Translations under genes and position numbers: made by a program
Part shown: piece after piece, positions 8,399-20,277 of the stretch
How the letters are laid out: every line of letters begins with the position of its first letter
How positions within the stretch are numbered: the first letter of the stretch is position 1
NCBI GenBank assembly: GCA_002102555.1
Contig: MCFL01000159.1
Location: forward strand, 1-55,618
DNA: 55,618 bases
Reading direction: 5' to 3'
Origin: Catenaria anguillulae PL171
Lineage: Eukaryota; Blastocladiomycota; Blastocladiomycetes; Blastocladiales; Catenariaceae
The notes under the pieces: generated by a model
Told to the model about the DNA's origin: nothing
Database searches by the model: none
Seen by the model: only the letters and a program-made list of their open reading frames with translations

Positions 8399-11300
8399 TC
8401 ACAACTCGATTCTCTTCTCGGCCGCCAACCGTCTCAACAATGCCGCATTCTGCGGGCCTGTCTCCTCAACCAACGCCGTAAACAAGGAATCGGGCCGTTG
8501 CAGCAGCTCGTTGGGCGGCGCAAACTCAATCATTTCACCGGCAGAGAACACGGCAATGTAATCGTAATCGATGATGGTGTTGAGCCGGTGGGCAATCGTG
8601 AGAATGGTGGCGTGGCCGAAATCGCGGCGGATGGCGCGCTGGATTTGCGCGTCCGATTCCAAATCGACTGACGCTGTCACTTCGTCGAGAACAATCAGGT
8701 TCGAGTTGCGGGTCATGGCACGGGCAAGGCAAGCGAGTTGGCGTTGGCCGACCGACAAGTTTTCTGTCAAGTGATGCAGAGAGGGACACATCAGAATGAC
8801 ATGATGGTACTGGAGTGAAAGGGCAAGGCAGAATTGAACACATACCACCACCCTCGTCAATGGGCGCATCGAGCTTTTCAGGAAGCGACTGGACGTATTC
8901 CTTGAGCCCAGCACGCTCCAGCCTGTTTAAATGAGAATCGTGAGTGTTAGCGACTGTCAACGGTAATCACTTGGAAAACGGCAAACGACATACGATTCCC
9001 ACAGCTTGTCATCCGAAACTTGACCAAACCGATCCAAGTTTGACCGCCACGTGCCCGCAAACAATGTGGGTTCTTGCGGAATAATGGCCAAGCGCGACCG
9101 CAAATCGTGCAACCCAAGCTGAGCAATGTCAACACCATCAATCACAATCTTGCCCTCCATCAGCTCAACCAGGCGGAACAGCGCCACAAGCGTTGTGCTC
9201 TTTCCAGCGCCGGTGCGACCAACAATGCCTACTTTGCTGCCCGCGGGCACCTTCATGTTGACATTCTTGAGGACCGGGTCGAGTCCCTTGCGGTAGGCCA
9301 GCGTCACGTTGGAGAATTCGACCTCGCCGCGCTCGGGCCAGTGCTCGGACGGCGGGCGGACAGCAGTGACGGGCGGCGCTTCGGCTTCGAGTTCCGAGGC
9401 ATAGTGCCAGATGCGCTCAACAGCGTTCATTTGCATTTCGACCTAGAATGGTAATGGCGATCACGCGCAAAAGTCAGTATTCCGTGATTGACCAAAGAAA
9501 AATTCATTGAGGGAAGAAAAACACAACATACCTCTGCGGCCTGACGGACACACCAGTTCAGAGCGCCTGTGACCTGCAGCGCATAACTGAGCGACAGACC
9601 AATGAGTTCAACCGATGTGATGCCCACGTTGATGACGCCAAAGAGCCCAGCAAACAGAACAAGCAGCGAGCCAATCGTTTCGATGCGAATCGACAGCCAG
9701 CGTTGGGCGGCAATGGATTGGTAGTAGGGCCGGTTGTTGTAGTCGATGAGGGTTTGGTTGACGTTGCGGAAACGTTCTTCCTCGCGGTACTATCATGTAA
9801 AGCGCCGCACGAGTCAATCACCAAGCACAAAGAGTGTGTGCATGAAGGGGACAAAAAGAAAAGACGCACAGCCCGAATAGTCGTAATGCCCGTCAATGTC
9901 TCGGAAAACGCCGCATACAAGGGCGACCGTCCAACCGAATCTAACCGCTTCAACTCTCGACTCGTGCTCCTGTAAAACACTTGGACATACCAATACACGA
10001 CCATGAGGGGAACCAAGGGCACGGCAAACCACGGAGTTGCAGCGATCATGAGCCCAAACATGGCCAGCGTCATGGTGAGCGTGCCCAAAAACATGCGGAA
10101 CGCATCGGGCAACGTGTTATCCACCGCATCCTGGTCCTTGGAGAAGCGCGACAGAATACGGCCAACGGGGGTCGTGTCAAAGAAGGACATGGGACTGCGC
10201 ATCACCCCATACACGGCCTCGCGGTGCAAATTGGCCGACGCCAGCACGCCTGCATACGCGAACTGAATACCGTTGAGGACATATGAAGCGGACTGTGCCA
10301 GACCCCAGGCAAAGTACACGCCCAGGTACACGCCTTGCGAAAGGCCAAACGAGTTGCGGATCCACCAGGTGAGCCAAAGGTCGTTGGCAACACGCAACAG
10401 TTGCGACAGGATGAGCACGGCCAACAGCAACCCGACCGTGGCAATGCTGCCCATGGCCGACATGTACGAATTGTAGATGGATGCGTTGACCGTGCCCGTT
10501 GCACGCTCCTCGGATTGCATGAGCTTGCCCTTTGCCGCGTCGCCGCCCGCCTTGGCGTCCTGAACAACGGCTTGGCTGACCTTTTGGGTCTTGTCGGCCA
10601 CAACATCTGCTTGATCCTCTTCCTCGCTCGCCGTCAATGATGCCGACGCGGGCGCTTCGTGTCCAACGCCTCCGTACGACCGCATTTGTGTGGCAAACGC
10701 GCCTTCGGGCACGCTCATGAGCTCGGCATATGTGCCGAATTCGGCCACGTGCCCGTCGCGCACGTACACGACATAGTCGCATTGTGGGACAAAGTGGAGG
10801 GCGTGCGTGACGAGGACACGGGTGCCGGCAGTTTCGTTCTTGATGGTGTTGAAGAGGTGTTTGCCAACGTGGGCGTCGACAGCAGAGAGCGGGTCGTCTG
10901 CACAGGGTTAGGGAACGGAAAATGGTAAGATACCATTGTGAATCAACGCAAACGATGGACAGCCCTTAAGGCATACCGAGAAGCAGGATTTCCGGGTTGT
11001 AGTACAAAGCGCGAGCGAGGTTGATGCGAGCCTGTGATTACGCCATGCCAAATCGTTAGGTACTGAGATCAATCGCATCCACTGAACGAACGACTCAAGT
11101 GCATACCTTTTGTCCACCACTCAATGTGATACCCTTTTCACCAATCTCAGTCATTTCACCACCGGGCAACTGCTGAATGTCTTTTTCGAGCGCCGCTAGG
11201 CGAATCGCCCGCTGATACCGCTGTGCGTCCAGCGGCAAGCCAAACAAGACATTATCCTTGAGCGTAGCGTTCTGAATCCATGGCTGCTGCGGGCAATATC

Positions 11301-13184
11301 CCATAGTACCCGAAATCACCACGCTACCCTTGGTCCGCTTCATTTCGCCCACAATACCCGAAAGCAAGCTGGATTTGCCCGATCCAACCGTGCCGACAAT
11401 GGCAACGAGCTTGCCCTTGGGAATGCGCAGGTTGATGTCAGAGAGCTGCGGGTTGTCCTTTGTCCACTCGAATTCCGCGTCCGTGATGGAAATGGCTGTC
11501 GATGTGAAGGCGGGATGGTCCGAGGCAACGTATTCGGGCTGGGTTTCGAGTTCCTCGGCGAGCAGAATGGCCTTGATGCGGTCAAGGGCGACCTTTGCAT
11601 CGACGGAAAAGGCAATGACCATGGGAATGACTGTGTGCGTTGCCTGTCCTGGTCAGGTGATGATGCAACAGGCTAATGGATTGCGAGACGAAACACGTAC
11701 ACATGAGTGGGAAACGCAGCTGGTTGAAGAGCGCCAATGCAGAAAACACAATGGCCGTGTCGAGCTTGCCCTCGACGGCATAGTAGACGGCAAACACGAC
11801 AATGGCGGCAAGGGCTGGGACCGCTTGCGAGAAGCCAGAGATTCCTGCGCGCCACATGGCGAGGCGACGGACGAGTGAGAGCTCCTGCATGCGGAGTTCC
11901 ATGATGGCTTCGGTGGCAGCCGCTTCCTGGAGAGTGCACATGATGACAATGAGCAAACAAGTGGTTCCGGGAGAGAGATCAAGAAGGCGGACATGGACGG
12001 ACCCACGACATGAGCTTGATAATCCTCGATCCTTGCACCATCTCATTCATCAACTTGACCCGCTTGTCGGTAATCAGTTGCGCATCCTTGCGATACTCTG
12101 TCAATGAGCGTGCGGCCAATCCTTGAATGGGAATGGCAAACAACATGAACCCAAACCCAGCAAGCGCCGACGCTCCAACCAACCGAATCAAGAGGCCCAA
12201 AATCACAAACACTTGAATGGGAGCGGACCACACCATGTGCAAAAAGGGCGTCACGATATCGATGCGGTTTGTGTCTGCGGCAATCACATTGGTGACGCGC
12301 CCGGCATTGAACTCGCCCGCGCGCGCGGCCGCCGACAAGCGCATGGTTTTCGAATAGATGATGGCTGTGAGTGCGGCACGCACTGACATACCGATGCGCA
12401 TCGAGATCCACACATACCAGGTGTTGAGCACCGTGGCGAGAACTTGCAAGACAAAGATGGCGAGCACGAGCCAGTAGCCAAGGCCGACAATTTCCGTCGA
12501 GGCTGGGACAGGGTCTGGGAGAGAAAGGCGGAACGTTTCGCGGGCGAGGAATTCGAGCAGGTATTGCAGGACGATGGGTGTGGCAACTTGGCAAGCGATC
12601 GAGATGGCGGAAAGGATGCCAGAGTAAACAAACGGCGTGCCGTAAGCGTGCCAAAGGGCCTTGACGAGACTGGGCGAAGGTTCAGAGGGTACGGGCTTTT
12701 CATTTCCCTTGTTATCTTGGCCGTCCTTTCCGGTTTTTTCTTCGGTGGCGGCGGAATCAGCAGTGGCAGCAGCAGCAGCAGCGGCCTTTGCGGCAGCAGC
12801 GTCGGCCGTCGACTGCTGCATGGGCATGGGCTTTGGCGCATAGCCATGCGTGTCGATAAAGAGCTTGATTTGGTCTTGCCAGCGGCTCGCGACGAGGTCG
12901 TGGTTGAAGTGTGCCGTCAAGGGCTCGGTGAGCTGGTACATGTCATCTTGCTCGAGCGGGCGAGTGTAGCCGAGGCGGATGAGCGGCGTCTGCCACGAAA
13001 AGAGAATGCGAGACACCCAGTTTGTGCGCTCGTCGGCAAGGACCTTGGACGAGTTGGGTGGGCGGCCGGCAGCCTCTTGCTCTTGCTCAGGCTTAGTGTC
13101 GACGACGAGGTTGTCGCTGGACTCTGGGGCCGCGGCGAGGGCCGTCATTTCCTTGTCGTCGGAGTCCTTGCCCTTGATGGACAT
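8399..13184 (-). CDS. ABCC/MRP-type ABC transporter, nine exons
   Basis: Full ABC exporter of 1387 aa. Exons, in transcript order: 13184-12003, 11926-11701, 11630-11107, 11031-10977, 10897-9870, 9789-9532, 9442-8994, 8922-8846 and 8763-8399. All phases agree. Order is TMD1-NBD1-TMD2-NBD2, the ABCC short type without an extra N-terminal TMD0. NBD1 has Walker A GTVGSGKSS (about 549), signature LSGGQ and Walker B ILLLDDPLSAVD, with Asp where the catalytic Glu normally sits, the usual degenerate ABCC site. NBD2 has Walker A GRTGAGKST (about 1166), signature LSVGQ and Walker B LIVLDEVTASVD with intact Glu. An Ala-rich insert lies near residues 120-160. Expected to export organic anions or glutathione conjugates at the vacuole or plasma membrane; substrate cannot be read from sequence. 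Confidence 0.9.
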
Positions 13185-13721
13185 GATGATGGTGGAGTTG
13201 AATGTCAACGGATTTCAGATTGGAGTGCGTCGGGATTGTGCATGGGTGGGTGGGCATTGGTCAAACGGTGGGATGGATGAATGGCCGCGAGTCAACAGTT
13301 CCTTTTGTACTTTGCACTGGGGGCCGATACGCCTTGCAGAATAAGCTTTAGAGCATCAAAGCAAAGCAAAAGAGTCGATCGGAGAAACCAGCGGCCGTTG
13401 GCCCTCGCCTTGACCCTCGTGGGCGATGGCATGTTGACTTGGTTCGGCTCTGATTCCGATTGTTCATGCACGAGGCTATTTCATCATGTACCTATGTGCA
13501 AAGTTCCCAATCGGAACAAAGCGCCACTCCTGCCCAACATCAGATGATGTGTACCGTCATGCCGATCACAATCTGCTCTGTGTCTCACCATGGCCACTCA
13601 CTCGTGAATTGAGACAGGCAAATTCAACAGAAACGATTGTGTACCAATAAATTGTGTACCAATAAATAGAAAAAAGTATGAAGCAAACCAAATCAGAGGG
13701 AAAAACAGCCATAAGCCTCAC
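13185..13721. other. Spacer between the PHD gene and the ABC transporter
   Basis: Upstream region of the minus-strand transporter and 3' flank of the minus-strand CRC-PHD gene. It contains the short tandem repeat at 13636-13665 and no supportable gene. Confidence 0.5.
13636..13665. repeat. Two perfect 15-bp tandem copies
   Basis: ATTGTGTACCAATAA occurs twice head to tail with no mismatch, just past the 3' end of the minus-strand CRC-PHD gene. Likely a recent slippage duplication in 3' flanking DNA. Confidence 0.8.
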
Positions 13722-16700
13722 TCAAACATCGACTTCCTCGTCATTCTCTTCTCCTTCGTCGTCTCCTTCTGCCTCTCGACCACTCGCCTCTTCGTCCTCG
13801 TCTTTCTCGCTGGCACTCACCTCCTCCTTCAACCTACTGCTCCCACCGTCCCGACCACCACCGCGGCCTCTTCCCCTGCCCCTGCCACGCCCACGACCGC
13901 GCGGCGTCACCATGGGCAGCATGACTGGCTTGAACTTGCGATCTCCGCTCCTTACCGACCTGCGTGTCGTGCGCACATTCGACTCTTCTTCTTCATCCTC
14001 GTCCTCGTTGCTGCTAGAGCTGCTGCTGCTACTTGACGAATCGTCCTCCTTCTTCTTTCCGCTCTCGTCATCGGAGGCCTCATGACTCGACCTGGCGGTT
14101 GCCGCGCGTCCTCCTCCTCGCGTTGCACCACCGCCACGTGCGCCACGTCCACGCAACCCGCCACGGCCTCTCCCGCGACCCCTTCCCCTCGGCCGCCCCC
14201 TGCCCCTCCCGCGACCTCCAACCACACCGCCATTGCTCGCCTTGGTCGGATACGCAACCACCACCTCGTCCGTCACCAGTTTGCCATGCGCATCCAACCT
14301 GACCACGCCCAGCCCAGACACAAACTCGTACTCGCCCCTCGCCACGCCCGTAGGCACCTGCACGGGCATGGCGTTCCACATAACTTTGTTGTTTCCGCCT
14401 TGTCCCTCGGGTGCGGGCGCTGCCGTGGCAAACTTGACGCACGCCAAACAAGGGTGCGACTCTGTGACGCTGGCATCGCACGCCAAATGGACCTTGCGCG
14501 AACACGTTGGGCATTTCACCGTGGCCGACGCTGCGTGCGCTGGGTGGCGGTCCGTGCGCAAGCACACGGGACACAGGTTGTTGGCAACAAGCGATGCGTG
14601 GCATGGCGCACAGTAGGTGCCCAGGTACGTGTGTGAGGTAGGGTCCGTCACATGCGTCAGATCAAAGGACGCGGGTGGAGGCAACGCAGGCGTAGGCGTA
14701 GGCGTGGGCGCGGCGCCACTTGCCGGCGAGGTTGGCGCCGAAATAGGTTTGGTGGGCGACGACGACGGCGGCAGATCCGTGAGCTCCGAACTCGTTGGCG
14801 ACGCGGGCGGGACATCCACGTCCATCTTATCCTCCTTATCCACATGCTGCTCCTGCTCTTCTTGCGGTTGCGCTTCCTCCTTGTTGTCGCTCCTCACCCC
14901 ATGCCCGTCCGCCCGCGCTCCACACCCCCAGCACGCAGCACACAGCGGACACTGCCACCCGCCCTCTGGCGCGCCCTCGAGAGGCGGCTGCAAACAGTAC
15001 GTGTGCCAAGCGCGATCGCAATGGTCGCACAGCAACAACTCTGCCTCCTTACCGCTCGACGCACACACAGTACAGTTGCGGCACTCGGTGCACTGCCATG
15101 GGTACGCACGCGCACGTGCACACTGGTGCAGTTGCGTCAAGTCAGCGCATGCCGGGTGGTAGCTCGACGAGCAGTGGTGGCACGTCAAGGTCGACGTGAG
15201 GATCGACTCTGACGACAATGTCGGTGGGGTGGCAAATGGTTTGGAACACTCTTCGCACTTGGCCGGCCCGTCGTTCGCATCACCACCTTCCTTGTCAGAC
15301 GCTTGATTCTCGCGTTTGATGCCCGGCACCAGACTGCCCGAGCGCCGTCCGCGTGGCGTGCCTGGGGTGCTGCTTGCTGGCGTGCTTGCATCCTCATCGC
15401 CATCCTCGTCCGACTCGACCTCGGCCAGATCTCGCATCCGGGACCGACGGCCTTGACGGCTTGACCGGTCGGAATCGGCGGGGCTCGCGTCGCGAAGCTT
15501 GTGGCGCAGCTTTGGGTTGGCGAGGATCTTTGCGCGCTGCTCGTCGGTTTGGTTCTTGTGATACGAACATACGGTTTCTGTCGTTGGCAAGAAAATCGCG
15601 AGTAAGAGCAAGAAGGACGAATCAAACAGTCAGGAAAACGCACGTGGCGGCTTGATCCATCGGGCACACCCGTCGCCCTTTGGCGTTAACCCAATGCACC
15701 TGACAGATCCACGCGGACTTTGTTCGACACTCACACTACCGGGCTTGAGTGCAGGCATCTTGGGCGACGCGCCACCCATGGGATCGTATCCGGCTGCTGC
15801 TGCCGCAGCCGCAGCAATCAACATCATGTTGGGCACCCCACCCGCGGCCGCCGCCGCCGCAGCGTGTTGGCCCACGATGGCACCTGCACCCAGACCGGCG
15901 GCTGCGTTTGCCACGGCCGAAATGGTACCAGGCGACACCATGCGCAGGTCGGCATCGGTTCCTTGAATGCCGTGCACCACCGACGTGATGGGTGCGATGG
16001 GCGGGACGGCCATGCGCACGGTCGAGGGGAGCGGCGACCCGACTTGCAGCGTGTGTGTGTAGGCCGGGTTGGCCACAACCCTGGACTCGGATTGTCGCGA
16101 GTGGAACAGCGACAGGGACCCTTGGACTTGGCCATGGGTCAGGGCCAGCGGATGTGATTTCGCAGAAACTGAGGTCGGGAAAGGACCCAAGGTCAGGTTG
16201 GACGTCCACTTTGTTGCTGCCGAGGCGGTTCCTTGCTGCTGCTCCTGTTGTTGCTCAATCTCGGAAAACACGACGCGCGGCTCAATCTTGACCCCCGCCT
16301 CCTTTGCCCCGGACCCTTGCTCAATTTGAACCGTGACATTTCCCTCGGGCATGCGCGTCCGTGGCACCAAATACACGCCCGTGCCCACATCCATTACGCC
16401 CGGCACCAGCCCGCCTCTGCCCTGCACAGGCCGCGTCACCATCCTTTCCCTTGCCTCGCGCATTTGCACGCTGAAGCTGGCCGCATTGAGGGCCGCCTGA
16501 TACATCCATTGGACATCGCCCTGGACATCACCATTGCCCGTGGCCACCAGCGGCAACCCCTTTGCTTGGGCAAACTCATTGGCGGCATCCGCCGACTGTG
16601 CCAGTGCCTGCGCGAGATCCGTTCGAGCAGTGCCCGGCAATGGCGTCATGCGCGCAGCAAGGCGCGCGAGCCCAGACTCGATTTCCAGTGCGCCTGGCGG

Positions 16701-17819
16701 GATAAAGTGATGATGATTACCGCCCGCCACCGAACTGGACGCAAACGAGGCCGCCGTTGCGAGCGATGTGGCCGACGAAGCGTTAGTGTCGCGGTCGCGC
16801 TGTGCGGGTGCCCCGAGCATGGTTGGCAGCCCGCCATCGTCGGCGTCGTCGTCGTCGCTCATGCCCGACGGATAGTACACCTTGTCGCCGACAAAATAGT
16901 CGTCCTTGACGGGCTTGCCGCGGCGGATCACTTGGTGGCCGAAATGCCGGAACACGGTGCGTGCAGTCAGGATGGTGATGTTGCGGCCCTTGAGATGGGT
17001 CGCCAGGTACCCTTGCGCGCACAGGTAGTCGCGTTGGGGCTCGTCGGTTGTGAGGCGAGTAAGGGCGGGGAACTTTTGGAACAAGAGAAAGCCGTCACGA
17101 GCGCCGACGCATTTGGCGACTTCGGGGGCAAACACGTAGCGGCGGGTTGGGTGGCGCATTGGAATAACAAACGACGACATTTTGAATTGCCGGTCTATGC
17201 ACCATCAATTTGCGTCAGTGTCAGTTATCTATCGAGTGCACTTGTGAAGGACATGAGAATGAGGTGGGTAGACACAAAGCGTACCACCAAGCAACTCTCC
17301 GTCTTTTGTAATCTTTGTCTCGCCAACCTCATCCACATCCACCTCCTTGGCCTCCTCGTCTTCAACTGACGGCGTGTCATACACGGCGGCCTTCCACCTG
17401 CTGCGCTTGGGGGTCCCGTCTTCATTTGTCCCTCCACTGCCCGCGGCCCCGCCGCCGCGGCCAGATCCAGGCGGCCGGCCGCGGCGTTTCTTGACGGGCG
17501 GCGGGACGACGGGTGCATCCTCTTGAGCATCAGCGCTCGCGCTACCCGTATCGGCTGATGCACCAGCCGGGGCAGGGCTGGTCGAAGCCGTGGCAAGATC
17601 GGCGTCGTCCTCTGTCCGCGGGCGCTTGCGCGGGTTGCCGCATGTCGCCTCGGATTCGGGCTCGGGTTCAGGTGCAGTGGCAGCAGAGGTGGTGTCATCG
17701 CCTTCAATGTCAATGAGTGTGTCGGGTTCGATGTCTTGGTCGTGTGCTTGGTCACGGTCACGGTCGTCGGACGAGGGCATGGGCGCGTGTGCGGCGGCGG
17801 GGTCGGTTGTGTTGGTCAT
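13722..17819 (-). CDS. CRC-domain (Rsc7/Swp82-like) chromatin-remodeller subunit fused to PHD fingers
   Basis: Exons 17819-17285, 17194-15644 and 15577-13722, 1313 aa. Residues about 100-135 hold an AT-hook-like KKRRGRPPGSGRG. About 165-285 match the CRC subunit domain of RSC/SWI-SNF: ITKDGELLG, DGFLLFQKFPALTRL, LTARTVFRHFGHQVI, VKDDYF. A C..C..CSYH element spans the second intron (RCIGLTPKGDGCARW then VCSYH), like C3HC3H zinc motifs. From about 800 there is a tandem zinc region: CEECSKPF, CHHCSSSYHPAC, then the PHD finger with LLCDHCDRAWHTYCLQPPLEG, and a further C4-rich segment near 1000-1070. The tail is RG/RGG-rich and acidic. The architecture resembles metazoan PHF10/SAYP more than yeast Rsc7. 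Nuclear role in a RSC/PBAF-like complex is inferred. Confidence 0.8.
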
Positions 17820-18304
17820 TGTCGAGTTGGCGGTTGGCGGGCGGCCCGTGTGTGATCGGCGTGGGCCACAAGGATGACGGTGTTGGCCAAGACAGGTGGT
17901 GGTCGGCTGGCAGCCAAACGAGAATCAAATGGCTTGGGGGGACGGAACTGATACTGAAATGAAGAATGCGCAGAGTATCGCTTTGCTCCAGTGTAATAAA
18001 AATGTTGGCATTGGCATACAATATCGATATCGATCACACGTGTGAGAGAGTGAGTTCTGTCGACACACCGGCCGGACCGCCGATCTGTCAACGACGGAGC
18101 GGAGGGGCACTTGGAGCACAGCGTCTTTCCAAGTTCCAACTCGGCCAACTCCAACTCCAACTCAAAGTCTTCACCGGGGATTACCTATGTCGACTTGTGT
18201 GTGACAGGCGCTAGACAATCAGGTGGCAGTCCCATCCGAGACCTTACACATGTACATCTTCATTAACCGAGACAGGTCACAACGAGACATTCATGTGCGA
18301 AAAA
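17820..18304. other. Spacer upstream of the CRC-PHD gene
   Basis: Promoter of the minus-strand CRC-PHD gene and 3' flank of the sulfurtransferase. ATATCGATATCGAT near 18021 is a short palindromic tract. No gene seen. Confidence 0.45.
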
Positions 18305-19258
18305 TCAAGCATCCTTGACAATCTCGCCCCCTTTTGCCGCCCACTCGCTCCAGCTGCCATCGTACACGCTCACGTCCTTTGCCAACCCGGCATACTCGAG
18401 GGCAAACGCCAGCACGGCCGCCGTCACGCCCGACCCACAGCTCGCAATCAAATCTTTCTTCGCAGATTCGTCGGCGCATAAATCCTTCAGCGCAGGCGCA
18501 AACAAGGCCCGCAACTCGCCCGTCGACTTGAACTTGCCGTCGGCATCCAACACAGATGAGCTCGGTACATTGAAAGCACCCGGCATGTGGCCCGACTCAA
18601 TTCCGGGCCGCGGCTCCGGGTCCCGGCCTGCAAACCTGCCAGGCGGACGTGCATCCACAATGGTCGCCGCGCCCTGCGCAATCCGCTGGGCCACCTGATC
18701 CATGGTACGAATCAAGTCGGTCTGCAGCTCCGGCTCAAAGAACCGTGTGCCAAACACGTTCGGGTCGGCACTGTGTGTAGCGTAGGCTTGGACGTCGGCC
18801 TCGTTCAGCCTTGTTGATTCAACGTCCAAGCCTTCCTTGATCCACCCAGCCAACCCGCCATTGAGCACGGCAATCTGCTCCTTTGGAAACCCAAACGCCC
18901 TTAGCGTCCACCACACGCGGCACGACGCGCGCACGCCAACTGGGTGCGAGTTGTCGTACAGCACAACGAGCGAGTCCTTGTAAATGCCAAGATGGCGGCA
19001 CGTGGCCGCAAAGTCGCCCGCACTCGGCAGCATGTGCGGCAACGTGGTCGCGTGGTCGCAGTGCACGTCCAGGTCAAAGAAGCGGGCGGTCGGGATACGT
19101 GGTCCGGCAAGGTATTCCGACAAGGCCGGCGGGCGGCCCGCCGTCGGCAGGTGCCAGGTCGTGTCGAGGACCGTGAGTTTGGTAGGTGGCGTCGTGCGCA
19201 GGAACGAGTGCAGCGTGGTTGGGTTGAGCAGCATGGGAAGGCGGCCGAGGAACGACAT
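18305..19258 (-). CDS. TUM1: 3-mercaptopyruvate sulfurtransferase (two rhodanese domains)
   Basis: Intronless, 317 aa, the normal family length. The N-terminal rhodanese domain (about 10-145: VLDTTWHLP, ARFFDLDV, LVVLYDN, GGLAGW) lacks a catalytic cysteine, as usual. The C-terminal domain (about 170-310) has VDARPPGRFAG, GHMPGAFNVP and the active loop CGSGVTA, the form typical of mercaptopyruvate sulfurtransferase rather than thiosulfate rhodanese (CRKGVT). It transfers sulfur from 3-mercaptopyruvate to acceptors; in yeast Tum1 feeds sulfur to tRNA thiolation. The ATG at 19258 starts MSFLGRLPMLLNP, the first ATG before homology. No clear mitochondrial presequence, so cytosol or both compartments are possible. 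Confidence 0.9.
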   Translation of the reverse strand: MSFLGRLPMLLNPTTLHSFLRTTPPTKLTVLDTTWHLPTAGRPPALSEYLAGPRIPTARFFDLDVHCDHATTLPHMLPSAGDFAATCRHLGIYKDSLVVLYDNSHPVGVRASCRVWWTLRAFGFPKEQIAVLNGGLAGWIKEGLDVESTRLNEADVQAYATHSADPNVFGTRFFEPELQTDLIRTMDQVAQRIAQGAATIVDARPPGRFAGRDPEPRPGIESGHMPGAFNVPSSSVLDADGKFKSTGELRALFAPALKDLCADESAKKDLIASCGSGVTAAVLAFALEYAGLAKDVSVYDGSWSEWAAKGGEIVKDA

Positions 19259-19561
19259 GGCGGTCTGGCGATGTGGATCAGAGGTGGCTGTTGCTTTGGG
19301 TTGGAAGCCGTCAGTGTGTGCTTTGATACGGGCTTTTTTCTCTCGTTCGTCCAGCCTTCGTACATGGAGGGAGGGATGTTGGTGATCGAAATCGCGTCTC
19401 GCACACGTCTCACGCTTTTCAAATCTATACCGTAGCTGACGGGATACGTTCGATTTCGACACCGTTCCTCTTCAGGTATATGAACATAGGGACAATAGTA
19501 CTCATAGTGAACAGATAAGGATCTGCAAATGCTCATACGACATTCCACGCCCCGCTTGAGC

Positions 19562-20277
19562 TTATTTGCGGCAGTGGTTGCAGTCCTCGCCCAGCACAAG
19601 GGTCTTGCCCTCGGCCTTGGGCAAGTTCTTGCACCACACGGTCTGCTCGAAACCTTGCGTGTAAATGGACAAGATGTCGCACTCCATGGCCTTGAATGCC
19701 TCGAGGTTGACCATGGTCTCGTCAAAAGCAACACGCTTGACGTGGCCGGGAATCCAGTACTGGCCAAGGACTTGGTACGAGTAGTGGACCTTGTCAGACA
19801 CTGGCAACGTGAAGGTGGAGGGTCGAACAGTCTGGAAGGGCGAGTAGGCGTCCATTTGGGGGAATTTCTGAGTGTGGCAAACAGAAAAACATGGCATGGT
19901 GTGAATTTCTCGTGAGTATGCCTTGGAAAACCCAGCACATTCTTCCTGTCGTCAATGGGTACCTTGGCAACACACTTGAACTTGCCTTCAACTACGGGCT
20001 CCATCACCGCTCCGTACTCGCCAACGCTGCGCGCATGTTCAAAGCACGCCTTGGCATCGGCAGCCTTGTCGCCGGTGGACTGGAGAGTCGCAATTTCGGC
20101 GTTGTACCAATCGGGCGTGATGTCGCGGCCCTCGAGGATGTAGTGAGTCTTGCACCCAGCAGGGTTGTACTTGGTGCCGTTGAGCAGGTCGCACTTGGGG
20201 AGGGTAGGAGCAGCAGGAGCGGCGTTGGTGAGGGCCACAAGGGCGAGGAGGGTCACTATAAGGGCAGTGGGGTGCAT
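19562..20277 (-). CDS. Small secreted cysteine protein, tandem copy 1
   Basis: Exons 20277-19963 and 19867-19562, 206 aa. Signal peptide MHPTALIVTLLALVALTNA with a cut near APA. The mature part begins LPKCDLLNG and contains CKTHYILEGRD, ACFEHARS and KFKCVAKV; exon 2 has YSPFQTVRPSTFTLP, WIPGHVKRVAF, AMECDILSIY, TVWCKN and ends GEDCNHC plus RK. About seven cysteines fall in the mature chain, suggesting disulfides. I do not recognise the family. It is one of two tandem copies in the same orientation; the second is at 21482-22185 with the same intron position and phase. Extracellular role unknown. Confidence 0.8.

Noticed and set aside
15644-15745. Extra ~50-base intron near the end of CRC-PHD exon 2
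   Set aside because: GTAGTG...CTGTCAG could be read as an intron, but it is shorter than any other here and the frame is open and sensible without it.
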